Shown here one piece after another: positions 35,001 through 43,376 of a DNA stretch of 64,000 nt (position 1 is the stretch's first letter; each line of letters opens with the position of its first letter). A program made the position numbers and the translations under genes. The notes beneath the pieces are model-generated. The model did no database searches and was not told where the DNA came from. It was given only the letters and a program-made list of their open reading frames with translations. Source of the stretch: Mesocentrotus franciscanus (Eukaryota > Echinodermata > Echinoidea > Camarodonta > Strongylocentrotidae). The stretch spans positions 22,930,800-22,994,799 of the forward strand of contig CP137682.1 of assembly GCA_037976565.1 (NCBI GenBank), given 5' to 3'.

Positions 35001-35862
35001 CAAGACATTGATCTACATTTGCCACACTCCACCCAGGTGAAGTAAATGGGTACCTGGCAGGAATTTATTCCTTGAAACGCAGCGCGTAACAGCTGCACTG
35101 CTAAAGCCAGGGTAATTATGCTGCATTATTGTAGAGCGCTTAGAGACTTCTGATAAAGTAAGTGTTAGGCGCTATATAAGCACTGTAATTATATTATTAT
35201 TATTACGATATTGGCTGCCTTCATGATTTCAACAAAAAATGATAATAAATAGGAAGTAAAGAGTCCAAAAATAGGATTTTGCCTTAAGTGGCCGAAAACT
35301 CCCTCCTCTACTCTAGGTCTACTGTAAAATAAAAGCCAATAAAGCAATATTTATGTGTAGTCTAGAGGCTATTTTAGTAGAGCAAGATTCTAGACCCAAT
35401 TTGTAAAGTCTAAACTACTAAAGTCTAGTTTAAAGATATTTTTGCGGATCAAGCCAGGCCAGGCCAGGGTGAGGGTTCAACTGCAAGGACAAACTCACAA
35501 TTTAGTTAAATACCACAAATACTTCCAATTATATGCCTTTCAATAATTATCCTATTTCTGTGGATCATGATTCCAGTGCGTGGGATTGCCTTCTTATTCT
35601 AGTCTAGAATCTACACACATAAATTGCAGTAGGTGGGCAGAAATAGTTAATGCTGTGACTGAGTATGAGGCCGAGAGTGACGTACATCATACGGAATCAT
35701 ACATGGGGTCATGGCCTGGGCCTGGGCATGGGCATGGCAGTCTATCTTAATCATGCTAATCAGTTCAGTTCAGTAAAAACATAATAGAATTGACTTTTGT
35801 TAACTTACTCCACTGTCTGCCATATCTTCCCAGCTGTCCCATACTTCTTCCGATTCATCCAT
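18124..35862 (-). CDS. SZRD1: SUZ-domain-containing protein, SZRD1-type (6 coding exons)
   Basis: Minus-strand coding exons: 35862-35809 (ATG; MDESEEVWDSWEDMADSG), 27374-27333, 20420-20365, 19890-19749, 18810-18710, 18175-18124 (stop TAG). All junctions have AG/GT signals and phases agree, giving 447 nt, 148 aa; vertebrate SZRD1 is about 152 aa (family knowledge). Recognisable blocks are the acidic Trp-containing N-terminus, VLEKKLKEAQKQ (~33-44), QLRILKRPTE (~75-84) and LAEREEEYKQARLRILGSAE (~105-124), the SUZ-type basic/acidic block. SUZ motifs bind RNA and link to mRNA-localisation or decay factors (established for the family); the function here is inferred. The last exon ends SKDSSRPAASLGTTKR and lacks an obvious SUZ-C motif (GPDG..GF), so a different or additional 3' exon is possible. 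Introns 1 and 2 hold most of the transposons between 20 and 35 kb. Confidence 0.85.
18238..18700. repeat. (GA)n / (GGGA)n microsatellite
   Basis: Purine-rich on plus, densest at 18421-18700 in SZRD1 intron 5. It ends about 10 bp from the donor of SZRD1 exon 5 (low end 18710). Serine/leucine frames on minus are artefacts. Confidence 0.9.
18914..19376. other. SZRD1 intron 4, diverged tandem units
   Basis: Words of the type 'ttcttcagaatgga(c)catgtcaaaa.att' recur at about 19032, 19088, 19130 and 19187, a degenerate ~55-bp tandem array. No coding content. Confidence 0.5.
19377..19695 (+). repeat. tRNA-derived SINE, family 1
   Basis: tRNA-like head (A-box 'gtagtcgagtgg', then 'ggtcatgggttcc' ~19424), body with 'cacccaggtg.taaatgggtacctgg' (~19486-19511), 3' tail 'gcgctatataagtaacgggtattatcattt'. 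Lies in SZRD1 intron 4. Confidence 0.75.
19996..20255. repeat. (GAA)n microsatellite, ~260 bp
   Basis: Pure aga/gaa run, then a variant segment of aacaag units, then gaa again. Poly-Lys, poly-Ser, poly-Phe and poly-Leu frames are artefacts. Lies in SZRD1 intron 3. Confidence 0.95.
21035..23091 (+). mobile_element. LINE-B: 5'-truncated non-LTR retrotransposon inserted in LINE-A
   Basis: Plus-strand RT starts in the middle of a domain: MLKIDKSSGPDGISLKVVKN (21161 on), YRPIALLSVFAKLLEKV, FGFRKNHST, MDLSKAFDTIDHHIL, then after a frameshift GVPQGSVLGPLLFIIYMNDI and FADDTVVYY. A C-terminal part (QKRAARLITNSHYMSSS .. WNSLNHDLRSS) ends at 22647. At least two frameshifts and one internal stop are present. 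The 3' part has 'cgctttataagagacg(ttattatt)' at ~22916-22951, then ends in aataaagaattgaattgaattg. LINE-A coding flanks both sides: ...TLLQPIMEY on the right, IWDPHTQANIKKLEMV on the left. Confidence 0.85.
25583..25606 (-). other. 2A-like translational recoding motif in LINE-A
   Basis: Minus-strand codons read D-V-E-L-N-P-G-P, matching the 2A consensus D(V/I)ExNPGP. It is followed directly by the PHD finger. 2A peptides make the ribosome skip a peptide bond between the last Gly and Pro, and they are known near the N-terminus of APE-type LINEs in sea urchin and other invertebrates (established). Activity here is inferred. Confidence 0.8.
25791..26709. mobile_element. Non-autonomous DNA transposon, CAGGGGCCC ends, copy 1
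   Basis: Left end CAGGGGCCCTCTTTTCTCGAAACCGTCATAAG; the right end GGTTTCGAGAAAC..GCCCC is inverted (~26672-26706). Internal sequence ('ttgccaagatcaaggacaac', 'gaagggatgggtaatctgcc') is shared with 43.5-44.6 kb in the same orientation. No transposase. It abuts the 5' end of LINE-A. Confidence 0.75.
26710..27194. other. SZRD1 intron 2, no supported feature
   Basis: AT-rich; no gene or clear repeat recognised between the TIR element and the inverted duplication. Confidence 0.4.
27195..27475 (-). repeat. Left arm of inverted duplication containing SZRD1 exon 2
   Basis: About 280 bp that reappears inverted at 28028-28312. It contains SZRD1 exon 2 (27374-27333) with its splice sites, flanked by 'gacattataatatacacttt' and 'cacaggtttcacggcaagcc'. 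Confidence 0.85.
27476..28027. other. Spacer of the inverted duplication (SZRD1 intron 1)
   Basis: About 550 bp between the two arms, with 'gcatgcgcgcgcgcc' near 27585 and 'cggtaccgt'-like words. No gene seen. Confidence 0.4.
28028..28312 (+). repeat. Right arm of inverted duplication, with exon-2-like relic
   Basis: Mirror copy of 27195-27475. The counterpart of SZRD1 exon 2 is at 28121-28145 on plus: an acceptor-like ttgtttttag, then GAAAAATACTCCAAAAAGG and a gtaag donor after ACCG. It is shorter and faces the opposite way to the gene. A further fragment of the same repeat (gtatgttttagtaggctat .. tacactagcgcca) lies at about 32008-32080. Confidence 0.8.
28355..28497. mobile_element. Small hairpin MITE (~145 bp)
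   Basis: Arms: gcagcgtttcatgaagctgt .. gttcaccgacatcccattga and its inverted copy ending gtgagacgctgc. The short centre is cgtgttaaacttaatttgt. The gcagcg(t)ttcat(g)aa ends are typical of tiny fold-back elements in invertebrate genomes. Confidence 0.75.
28498..29432. other. SZRD1 intron 1, mostly unique
   Basis: No confirmed exon. A minus-strand exon-like segment (~29003-28952) flanked by AG and GT is discussed under rejected items. Confidence 0.4.
29433..29873. mobile_element. MITE with GTAGGGGCGCTGGTC ends
   Basis: The left end GTAGGGGCGCTGGTCCGAGA (29433) is inverted at the right (..TCTCGACCAGCGCCCCTAC, ending 29873). Subterminal 'gatcgtccgcacaaac' and 'aaaataaggatcgtccgc' repeats are mirrored by 'tttatgtggacgatcc'. 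About 440 bp, no transposase. Confidence 0.75.
30125..30800. repeat. Dispersed repeat, related to 52.5-52.7 kb
   Basis: The block 30190-30385 ('gttctggtcatgcgattgca', 'aaaaggttgatcatctagc', 'gtactgcaaggttctggaat', 'cactgtacacagaaagatg') reappears inverted at 52495-52690 with high similarity. 'cttaagt'-rich words at about 30145-30180 and 30762-30783 may be the element ends. Confidence 0.6.
30977..31528. mobile_element. TIR element 'agtaaaggagggagttttcg', copy 1
   Basis: Left end AGAGTAAAGGAGGGAGTTTT followed by CGGCCGG. The right end (gcggccgaaaactgcctccg, ~31505-31524) is its diverged inverse. The interior ('taatcggcggtcccgctacc', 'ctgatcaccgcacccgcagg') is shared with copy 2 at 32.9 kb. Non-autonomous. 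Confidence 0.7.
31918..32020 (+). CDS. Short acidic open frame, possible exon or transposon fragment
   Basis: From the Met at 31918 the frame reads MSELEEEVLLNLGIEV, then DEHSSTTSDSDYLIF, and stops at 32020. The start is in good context (cacaatg). The end overlaps the fragment of the repeat seen at 28.25 kb. Acidic, Ser-rich and hydrophilic; no family recognised. It may be the N-terminus of a transposon-borne protein truncated by rearrangement, or chance. Confidence 0.25.
32081..32869. other. SZRD1 intron 1, no supported feature
   Basis: No exon or repeat supported; slightly more GC-rich near 32090-32180. Confidence 0.4.
34038..35214 (+). mobile_element. 1.16-kb insertion with 9-bp target duplication
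   Basis: CGATATTGG occurs at 34038-34046 and 35206-35214. The bounded 1159 bp starts tagacagaaataaccgtctg and ends in a (att)n tract. Its 3' third is a SINE (34905-35205). The 5' part has no recognised coding region. Confidence 0.65.
34905..35205 (+). repeat. tRNA-derived SINE, family 1, best-preserved head
   Basis: tRNA-like head ~34914-34988: A-box TGTGGTCGAGTGGAT, B-box GGTTCGAGTCC, paired arms around the B box (ccgcggttcgagtcccgcc). Then 'cacccaggtgaagtaaatgg' + gtacctggc, and the tail 'agcgcttagagacttctgat .. ggcgctatataagcactgta' + (att)n. It lacks a proper acceptor stem, so it is not a tRNA gene. Confidence 0.8.
35315..35808. other. SZRD1 intron 1 proximal part
   Basis: Contains 'tagtctaga'-type repeats (~35367-35425) and short tandem 'ggccagg' and 'gggcctgggcatggg' words. 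No exon other than SZRD1 exon 1 beyond it. Confidence 0.4.
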
Positions 35863-36376
35863 TTTCGCAAAAACAAAGCCTTTTCTACAATTTTCAAAAA
35901 TAAAAAGAATATAGGGCCTACGGCTACGCGACAACGTAGTCAACAAATAGTCTTGACTCCAGGTAATAGTTTGGGCTAATTTTCTTAATCTTTTCACCGC
36001 ATGTAATTATACTTTTCCAACTTCATTCTAGTTCATTTTTATGTATATTCTGCTATAAGGACATATAACAGGGTTTTATTTATGCTACTATTTTATCTAT
36101 TTAGTGAAACACATGTTAGCCTATGATTCAAAACAGCCGGTGTTGAGACTAAATTTGTCCCCCCTCCCTCCAGCTCGGTAGTTTCCGGCTCCCCCGGCCG
36201 CCCGCCCCGCCCCTAGCCCCTCCCTCTCTTTTTGATCTTGCCTCGTTGAACCACCAACCCACCCCCTTTTCTGCTCTTTGTAGTTATTGATTGTAAAATG
36301 AAAAAAACGAGGTACTTTTTCTAAATATATAGTCTATGCCTAGATCTATATAGATTCTACCAATTAAAAATATCAG
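35863..36376 (-). promoter_or_regulatory. Presumed SZRD1 5' UTR/promoter region
   Basis: Sequence upstream (on minus) of the SZRD1 start codon. There is no clear TATA box or CpG island. A pyrimidine/GC-rich stretch on plus (36155-36230, cccctccc/gcccgcccc) is the only striking composition. Assigned by position only. Confidence 0.3.
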
Positions 36377-39160
36377 CCAGTCGATTGATTGATTGATTTG
36401 TATTCGTCAAGCTTCAAACAAACAACAATATACAAGAATAACAGATCAAAATTAAGTCAGCTTGAACAGGATAACCCACGAACTTAAGCTCGAGAGGTTT
36501 TTTCCATGCAGTGGGGTCCCCGACATACATGTACAAAATTAATAAGTTAAAATTATTTTATTATTATAGTAATTTACAGACAGATAAGAAAAAAAAACAT
36601 ATTAAAGATAATAATGATGATGATAATAATAACGACATTAAACTGATGATAGAAATGATAATAAGTGAAAAAGAAGGAAGAGAAGGTTGAAGAAAAAAGG
36701 AGGAGGAGGAGGAGGAGGAGGAGGAGGAGGAAGATTAAAATAATGATGAATATGTTGAATTTCTATAACGAACAAAAACATAAGTATATACAAAAATAAA
36801 AAGTATGAAACGGCAGAAGAAAAAAAAATCTGTATTCAGGCTATATCAATCATATAACATTGTTATTCGCTTCTCTCCTCTGACTCTCAAGTGTTAGGTA
36901 TTCCTTTAATTTCCTCTTTAAATGAGCAAAGTTTTCTACTTCCTTTAGTATAAGAAGGGAATTCCAATGTTTTATGGCAATATAATAAAACGAATTTCCA
37001 ATACTACAGTGTACCTACTCTTTCTGGTAAGTTAAAGTTGAATCGGCTATTTCTTGTATTATAATCATGTAAGTCAGTAACAAGATCGAAGTTGGATCGA
37101 ATATAATGATTCGACCTAGTAGTATGATATATTTTATGCACGTAATTGCAAAACGAGTTGTTTTGATCTTTGAGTTCATGAGTTCGTGGACCAGAACAGT
37201 TGATGAATCTTACCTTTTTGTTCTGTATAATTTTCAACTTCTTTAATTGATCTGACTTGTTTATGCTACTATACCATGCAGGCCTTGCAGGGTTAGCATA
37301 GTCAAATAAACATTGAATAAGAGCAAAACAGAGTATACGTCTTGCTTTTAAATCCATACAACTTTGACATGTGTACACAAATTTCAGATGAGCATTTATT
37401 TTGCTTTTTTTTTACAACTGATTCTACTAAAGATGAAAATGAAATTCCGCTAGCCAACTCAATGCCTAAATACTTCACAGATTCTTTTCTCTTGATTACT
37501 TAATGATTATTGTGTGTCACTTTGAATTCAAATGACTTTTTAGAACTACTTTTAGAACAAAACAAAAAGCTTTCTGTTTTTCCCAAGTGTAAAGAAAGCT
37601 TATTATCAGTCATCCAGTCGACACACGTAGACAGCTGCTCACTAAGCTTTTCCTCAACATATTTTGGATTAGGATTTGAATAAAGTAGTACGCTGTCATC
37701 TGCGTACAATAATAGTTTAAAGTCTTTTATACAAATACACATACCATTGGTATAACTTGTAAATAGAATTGGGCCTAAAATGCTTCCCTGCATGAGGATC
37801 ACCGCAGGTTGTAGACATTCGTTTGGAACGAATATCATGAATGGTCACTACTTGGTGTTGATTAGACAAGTAGGATCTGAACCACTCTAAACTTGCCTTA
37901 TTAAAACCCATTCGTTGTAACTTCTTCAATGAGACGCAATGATTAACTGTATCAAAAGCTTTTTTGCAGATCAAGGAGCAGTGGAGCACCATACCAACAA
38001 AGAGCTCTTGGGAAGTTTCTGTCCTCAAATAATCAGTCAAATGAGTTAGACATGTTTCAGTCGAATAGTCATGTCGAAAACCAGATTGAAATTCATAAAT
38101 TATATCGTTTTCTTTGAAGTATTTTTCAAATTGAACACATACCGATTTTTGTAGAATCTTTGATGCTACGCTTAAAACACTAATAGGCTATAGTATAATA
38201 GCTAACATCAGGTTTATCTTTCGTTTTATAAAGTGGAGTCACTTTTGCTATTATCCTCTGGAAAAGTACTCGTCAAGATATAGGTTCATTAAAGCTCCGA
38301 TAGGTCATGCACTAGTTTGGCCAGGAGGGATTATAGAGGGATTAGCGTGGTCACTGACAGGTGGTTATCTCATAAACTCAGCTGTCAATAATATTAACAT
38401 AAGAAAAAGAGAATCACGGGGGACCAATTAACGGGCACGTATACGCTTAGGCATGTTTTCTACATAATTATAGAGGGAGCAAGTACGTATAGCTACAAGT
38501 AGTACAGTGGGGCTTTAAGTAACTTAAAGGCTTATAATAAAACCTTCGCACCATCTTTTAGAAATTTAGCTGGAATCATGTCTAACCCAGTACTTTTTGA
38601 TACATTCAATTTACGTAACTCTTTGAAAACAAATTGTTCACTGATTGGTAATAACTCGAAGCTGTTTTCACATAGTACGCCTTTTCTTTCGTAAGACTCA
38701 CGAATACAATCATTGTCTGCGCTGAAAAGGTCTTTGGAAGGGGGGGGGGGTTGTCTGCTACTAATTTGGCAGCCACATTATAAATAAGAATTGAATTCAT
38801 TAGGGATGGCCATCTTATCATGACATAATTCCCCATCGATTGTTAACAGATTCTTGTTCTTTTCTCTTATTTTTTAATCCTAAGTTTTTTAGATTTTGCC
38901 AAAGCTTTTTCGAATCATTTTTTTATTTTCTTCTATCTTGTTTTGTAAGTAATCGAGTTAAGCCTTTTTCACCTCTCTTTGGACCATATTTCTTAATACC
39001 CTGTATCTTTTATAGGGCGTCTCATCTTTTGCTCTTTTCCTCATTTTTTGGTACACTATATTTCTCTCCGGGAAAGAATATCTTTAGTCACCCAATTTTC
39101 TGATCTTTGTTTGATTCTAATCCGTTTCAGTGGCGCTATCATAATTTATTCAAAGTTGAG
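36377..39160 (-). mobile_element. LINE-C: degraded non-LTR retrotransposon (RT)
   Basis: Minus strand. Decayed pre-RT region ~39130-38850 (WSKERCKKA, LDYLQNKIEE-like). RT: KAFDTVNHCVSLKKLQRMGF, LEWFRSYLSNQHQVV (38040-37850), SILGPILFTSYTNGM, YADDSVLLYSNPNP and LSLHLGKTESFLF (37838-37500). C-terminal part: LCFALIQCLFDYANPAWYSS-like (37378-37004). The 3' end is marked by an aatc tetranucleotide tail (gattgattgattgatt, ~36377-36396, on plus). Several frameshifts and stops, so it is inactive. A MITE sits in it at 38.29-38.52 kb. CR1/Jockey-group affinity is inferred. Confidence 0.8.
38288..38520. mobile_element. ~230-bp MITE (attaaagc ends) inside LINE-C
   Basis: From 'cattaaagctccgataggtc' to 'acagtggggctttaag'; short inverted ends TTAAAGC/GCTTTAA. 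A homologous copy lies inverted at 61033-61208, sharing 'cactagtttggccaggaggg', 'gtcactgacaggt.gttatc' and 'attaacataagaaaaa.g'. Confidence 0.7.
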
Positions 39161-39293
39161 ATAAAAACATGGTGAAATATTGAACATGCCTCATTTACAT
39201 CTGTAGATCTATACAGTCAGTTATTCCTGACCAATCACTGAACAGCAGTTAGTTAACTTGGAATAAAAGTCTCTTCTGTATATTTTTTCATGG

Positions 39294-39515
39294 ATCTGAT
39301 AGAATCCGGAAGTAACTCGGACCAAAGACAACTCGGCCCAGCTGCCAAAACGGTCAGTTTTTATCATTTTACCCTAACCCTAACTCTAACCCTAACCCTA
39401 ACCCTAACTCCAACCCTAACTCTAACCCTAACCCTAAACCAGCAAAAACTGACCGTTTTTGCAGCTGGGCCGAGTTGTCTTTGCATGGTCCGAGTTAGCC
39501 CGACTCCATCTGATA
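39294..39515. mobile_element. Hairpin MITE with telomeric-repeat loop, 8-bp target duplication
   Basis: ATCTGATA at 39294-39301 and 39508-39515 flanks 206 bp (39302-39507). The arms carry GTAACTCGGACCA..AAGACA + ACTCGGCCCAGCTGCCAAAA + CGGTCAGTTTTT and are inverted at the right (aaaaactgaccgtttttgca .. ccgagtta). The loop (~39371-39441) is ccctaa repeats with a few variants (ctctaa, ctccaa). The 8-bp duplication fits hAT-type or related transposases (family knowledge). Confidence 0.85.
39371..39441. repeat. Interstitial telomeric (CCCTAA)n tract
   Basis: About 11-12 units of ccctaa/ctctaa/ctccaa, equivalent to TTAGGG on minus, the animal telomere repeat. It lies exactly between the two arms of the hairpin MITE. 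Confidence 0.95.
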
Positions 39516-39519
39516 TCAT

Positions 39520-41905
39520 TAGGGCTCGGTGTAAAAATGTCAGAGGAAAAAATGTCCGAGGTAAAAATGTCCGAGGTAAAAATGTCCGAGGAAAAAATCT
39601 CCGAGGTTAAAATGTCAGAGGTAAAAATTAATGTTAGAGGTAAAAAAAATATTATACAAAAGCGTGTTACATATTGGTAATGGTTGTATATTAGGCTAAT
39701 CGAAAAGATATAACGAAGGATTCTCTGCAGTCATGAATTTCAGCGCTGCTTTATTTTCTTCTTTCTTTAACTTTTATTTACCTTTCTGCCCGAAATTGTG
39801 ACTTTTTGCCCGATTATTGCCGAGGAAGACGGGGAGACGGGGGCCGGGGGGGGGGTATCCTTCTTTTGGGGTCATAGTGACCCGGCTGCCTCCCCCTCAT
39901 AATTTGTCTAAGCAAGGTTAGTGATACTGGTACACTGAGCAAACTTCTGGAGAAAAGAATGTCTAAAATCGAGAAGTTTGGCCATGAATTATAGGCCGAG
40001 TTGTGGCTAGATGGTGTAATCATTAAATAAAAAGAAAAGTCATCACAGCTCCCCAAAAGAGGATACTATCACGCCTGTGAGTCCTCCCCCCCCCACTTCA
40101 CCGTCCCTTCTGAAGATTGTTGGACATTTTAACAGCGTGGCAATGACTACTATAAAATGTAATTTCCTACAAATGCATATTTCCAACAATGTCACTTTCT
40201 TGTGGGCTTGATACTTTCGGACACTTTGATAATTATACAAAGCAGAAAGCCGCCCATGTTACATCTATAACCGCACCATCACATTCCAGAGAAGCGCGCG
40301 CTTTGCAAAGAGTTCAATCGTCGATCACTATTGCGGTATAAATAGTCTGGGTGAACATCAATATTATAAGCAGCTTTGATTCTCTGATACAAAGCAGAAA
40401 GCCACCGCACCATCGCATTCCAGATAAGCGCGCGCTTTGCAGATGTTCTGTTTAAGCTACATCGTTCTATTATTATTTGCTGTGAGAGACCAAACTCTGA
40501 AATTGACAAATATTTATTCATTAGTAACATATCAGAAACATAGTTTTACTGTACACATTTAGAGCATCATGATACTGCTTGTATACATGATAATATATAA
40601 TTGTTTGAAGGATATTTGGTGCAAGATTTATAATGTGTGCTGGCATACACTGTATACGACAGTTTCCAGCAGGTACATATTCGTACAAGTCTACACATTA
40701 AACAAAATGCATCATGAATTTGGCAGAAAAAAAACAGTTGATACTTAGGGACTTAAACTGTATTTCTCCCACGTTTCTTAATCACAAACATGATTTTTTT
40801 TTAAATATAAAGTTACACAGTGTTATGGTCGAAAGCACATGACAAAATACCTGGCTAGATATGTCTCAACGTTTACTACTAGGCCCACTATCTGACATTC
40901 TTCAAGCGAAGCTTTGATATTGTTTGTTAAACTTTTGTAATAAAGTATTGATGAGGGGAACAAAGCATCCGTGTCTTTTTCTTAATGTTTTCTTGTCATA
41001 ACAGTCTTTGCTGGGATGGACATGAAGATGGGTCTAAGTACTGAATTTCTGGAATTTCTGTGCGATCTTTATAACTGATTCCCCGTTTTATCTCATTCAA
41101 TCTTAATACATGTATTATAATGTGCTTAGGCCTACTTCTTCAAAATCAAAAAAACATTAAAACATCAACCAATTTAAAATATGGAAAAAATGATAGAAAT
41201 TAATATATGCAAACCTGATCACAAAATATAAGTTTCAAATTTATTTTCCACATTGTATTATCGTCAGGACACTTTGTACGAAGTACAATATAGGCCTACA
41301 CAGTCATTTATAAAATATAGTAGAATAGCCCAATAGCTTACGTCTCGACATTTTGTGTGATACTAGTACTGAGATATTATGACGGCACCAATTTTTACCC
41401 CTACATTTTTTTTGTACCCGACATTTTTACCTCCCCGTCTCCCTCGGCAATAATCGGGCAAAAAGTCACAATTTCGGGCAGAAAGGTAAATAAAAGTTAA
41501 AGAAAGAAGAAAATAAAGCAGCGCTGAAATTAATGACTGCAGAGAATCCTTCGTTATATCTTTTCGATTAGCCTAATTATACAACCATTACCAATATGTA
41601 ACACGCTTTTGTATATATATTTTTTTACCTCTATAACATTAATTTTTACCTAAGACATTTTAACCTCTGACATTTTTACCTCTGACATTTTTACCTCTGA
41701 CATTTTTACCTCTGAAATTTTTTCCTCTGAAATTTTTTCCTCTGACATTTTTTCCTCGGCGACATTTTTTCCTCCGACATTTTTTCCTCCGACAATTTTA
41801 CCTCTGACATTTTTACTTCTGACATATTTTTACCTCTGACATTGTTTACCTCTGACATTCTTACCTCTGACATTTTTACCTCTGACATTTTTACCTGGCA
41901 CCATC
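39520..41905. mobile_element. ~2.4-kb element with long inverted repeats bearing a 15-bp minisatellite
   Basis: 39525-39838 is an inverted match to ~41430-41900: tandem 'ggtaaaaatgtcaga' units lie outermost, then 'cgtgttacatattggtaatg', 'aaagatataacgaaggattc', 'tttcagcgctgctttatttt' and 'ttgcccgattattgccgagg' in mirrored order. The right array is longer (~41630-41900) than the left (39530-39645). The 1.6-kb centre shows no recognised transposase. Confidence 0.75.
39840..41370. other. Interior of the long-inverted-repeat element
   Basis: No coding region. An internal ~55-bp duplication ('aaagcagaaagcc.cc' .. 'accatc.cattccaga.aagcgcgcgctttgca') occurs at ~40238-40305 and ~40389-40441. Confidence 0.5.
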
Positions 41906-42644
41906 ATGAGTCCTGTGATGACCTATAGCCATGCCGTATTTTCCATGTACAGAACTTGAAGTAAAAGAATGGTCGCTATAATACGGCCTAGATCAACTTT
42001 TTGCTAAGGCAACCAACATGATCCAGTAGAGAAGAACACTGTAGGGTAGTACTGTAGCCTGTAACGCGCGTTGCCTCTTTAATGACTGTTGGCTAAAAGG
42101 CCCGTGAAGACAATATATTTCTTAGCCATGCAGTGGCGATTTGTGAAGAAGACAAATATTCATGTCTCCTATAAGGCCATTACAAAAATATTCATGTTTA
42201 GCGTCCCCGCCTGCTTCCTTTTGGGGGCCGTCTGCCCTTTTTTTTCCTTCATTTCAAGTTCTTTTTTTTTTAAACTTAATGAAAAACAGTAAAAACATAC
42301 TGCTGAACTATGGTCTTTTTCTAAATTTAAAAAATACAAAACATAAATGCTGGCGGCAATCTTGAATAATAACATTTTGAAGAAGAAAAAAAACAGGGTT
42401 TTTTTTTTTTAATGGCCTAAAATTTTAAAAGAATAATTTCGTCATATCCTATCAAGAATATTGGAAAATTTCTCGATAAACAAATTGTTCATGTTTCAAC
42501 TTTTATAAAACAATAGAGCCTATAGACTGCTAGAGGTAGGTTTGTATAGTCGATCTAGATCCATACGTAACTGCCTAGCCCTATTTATTTTGCCTTGCCC
42601 GAAATTAAAACAACAACAACAACAACAACGAAGTACTATATAGT

Positions 42645-42735
42645 GACGGGTACAGAGTCGGGCTAACTCGGAGCCGGGGACAACTCGGCCCCTCTGGAAC
42701 CCGGCCGAGTTCGGATCCAACATACACAGTCCGGT
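42645..42735. mobile_element. Relic related to the telomeric-loop MITE
   Basis: 'gagtcgggctaactcggagc' and 'gacaactcggcccc' match the inverted right end of the 39.3-39.5 kb MITE, followed by 'ggccgagttcggatcc' in the opposite sense. No telomeric repeat here. Confidence 0.5.
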
Positions 42736-42739
42736 AACG

Positions 42740-43088
42740 GTACCATTTAATATTAACAACAGGCAATTTCCGGGTTAGCTGAGCTGTCAATAACATTGTC
42801 AAATTACGTTTCACAACTCACAACCGTGAACTGAATGGGCCAAAGATTCTCTAGCTTAAAGATTAGACCGCCAAAGTCTAAAGTGAGTAGATATATAGAC
42901 GGTATATCTGTATTTTAATTGCCATCTGTCCAGAATACCAAACAAATATGTTTCCACGTAAACTCAGCTCAGCGAGCGCGAGCGCGAGCTAACTCAACGG
43001 AGCTCCGTTGCGAATTAAGCCGGGCCGGCCGGGGTACGGTCGGGGATCGGAGCTCGTCTCGGTGGAATATTGAGTCTATGCATAGCAT
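42740..43088. other. Intergenic, GC-rich palindromic patch
   Basis: Contains 'agcgagcgcgagcgcgagct' and 'aacggagctccgtt' (about 42972-43010) and a ccgggccggccgggg run. No gene supported. Confidence 0.4.
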
Positions 43089-43376
43089 ACCGGGGCCCCG
43101 TCTTTTTTATAAAGATTTGCGATGATCCGAACCAATCGCAATTCGCAAATCAATCACAAGTTTGAAGTCTCTTGTCTCTTATGTACATCTATCTAGTTAC
43201 GATTTAAATGTTAAATTTAAACTGTTTTTAAGACCTAGACCTACATGTAGATGTACTACTAGATCTAGTGAGTAGTGTTTATAATATAGACCTAGACTAA
43301 TTATAGACTAGATCTAGTCTAGATCTAATTAGGTCTAGTCTAGCTCTAGGGTCTATATAAAGACGGGGCCCGGTCC
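43089..43376. mobile_element. MITE with CCGGGGCCCCGTCTTT ends
   Basis: The left ACCGGGGCCCCGTCTTTTTT and right ATATAAAGACGGGGCCCGGT are inverted. The interior is rich in ctagatctag words. Confidence 0.7.

Larger units (their letters stand above)
32870..35314. mobile_element. TIR element 'agtaaaggagggagttttcg', copy 2, with nested insertions
   Basis: Left end at 32919 (AGAGTAAAGGAGGGAGTTTT) and inverted right end at ~35290-35314 (ggccgaaaactccctcctct). Homology to copy 1 runs 32919-33272, breaks, and resumes at ~33899-33990, so about 620 bp (33273-33898) is inserted. A second insertion is 34047-35205. The segment 'ttcatgatttcaacaaaaaa' + tgataataaat occurs both just outside the left end (~32889-32918) and near the right end (~35221-35251), which indicates two copies once joined here. 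Confidence 0.65.

Noticed and set aside
39371..39441. Chromosome end or fusion point
   Set aside because: The telomeric tract is short, imperfect and bounded by hairpin arms and a target duplication, with ordinary sequence on both sides.
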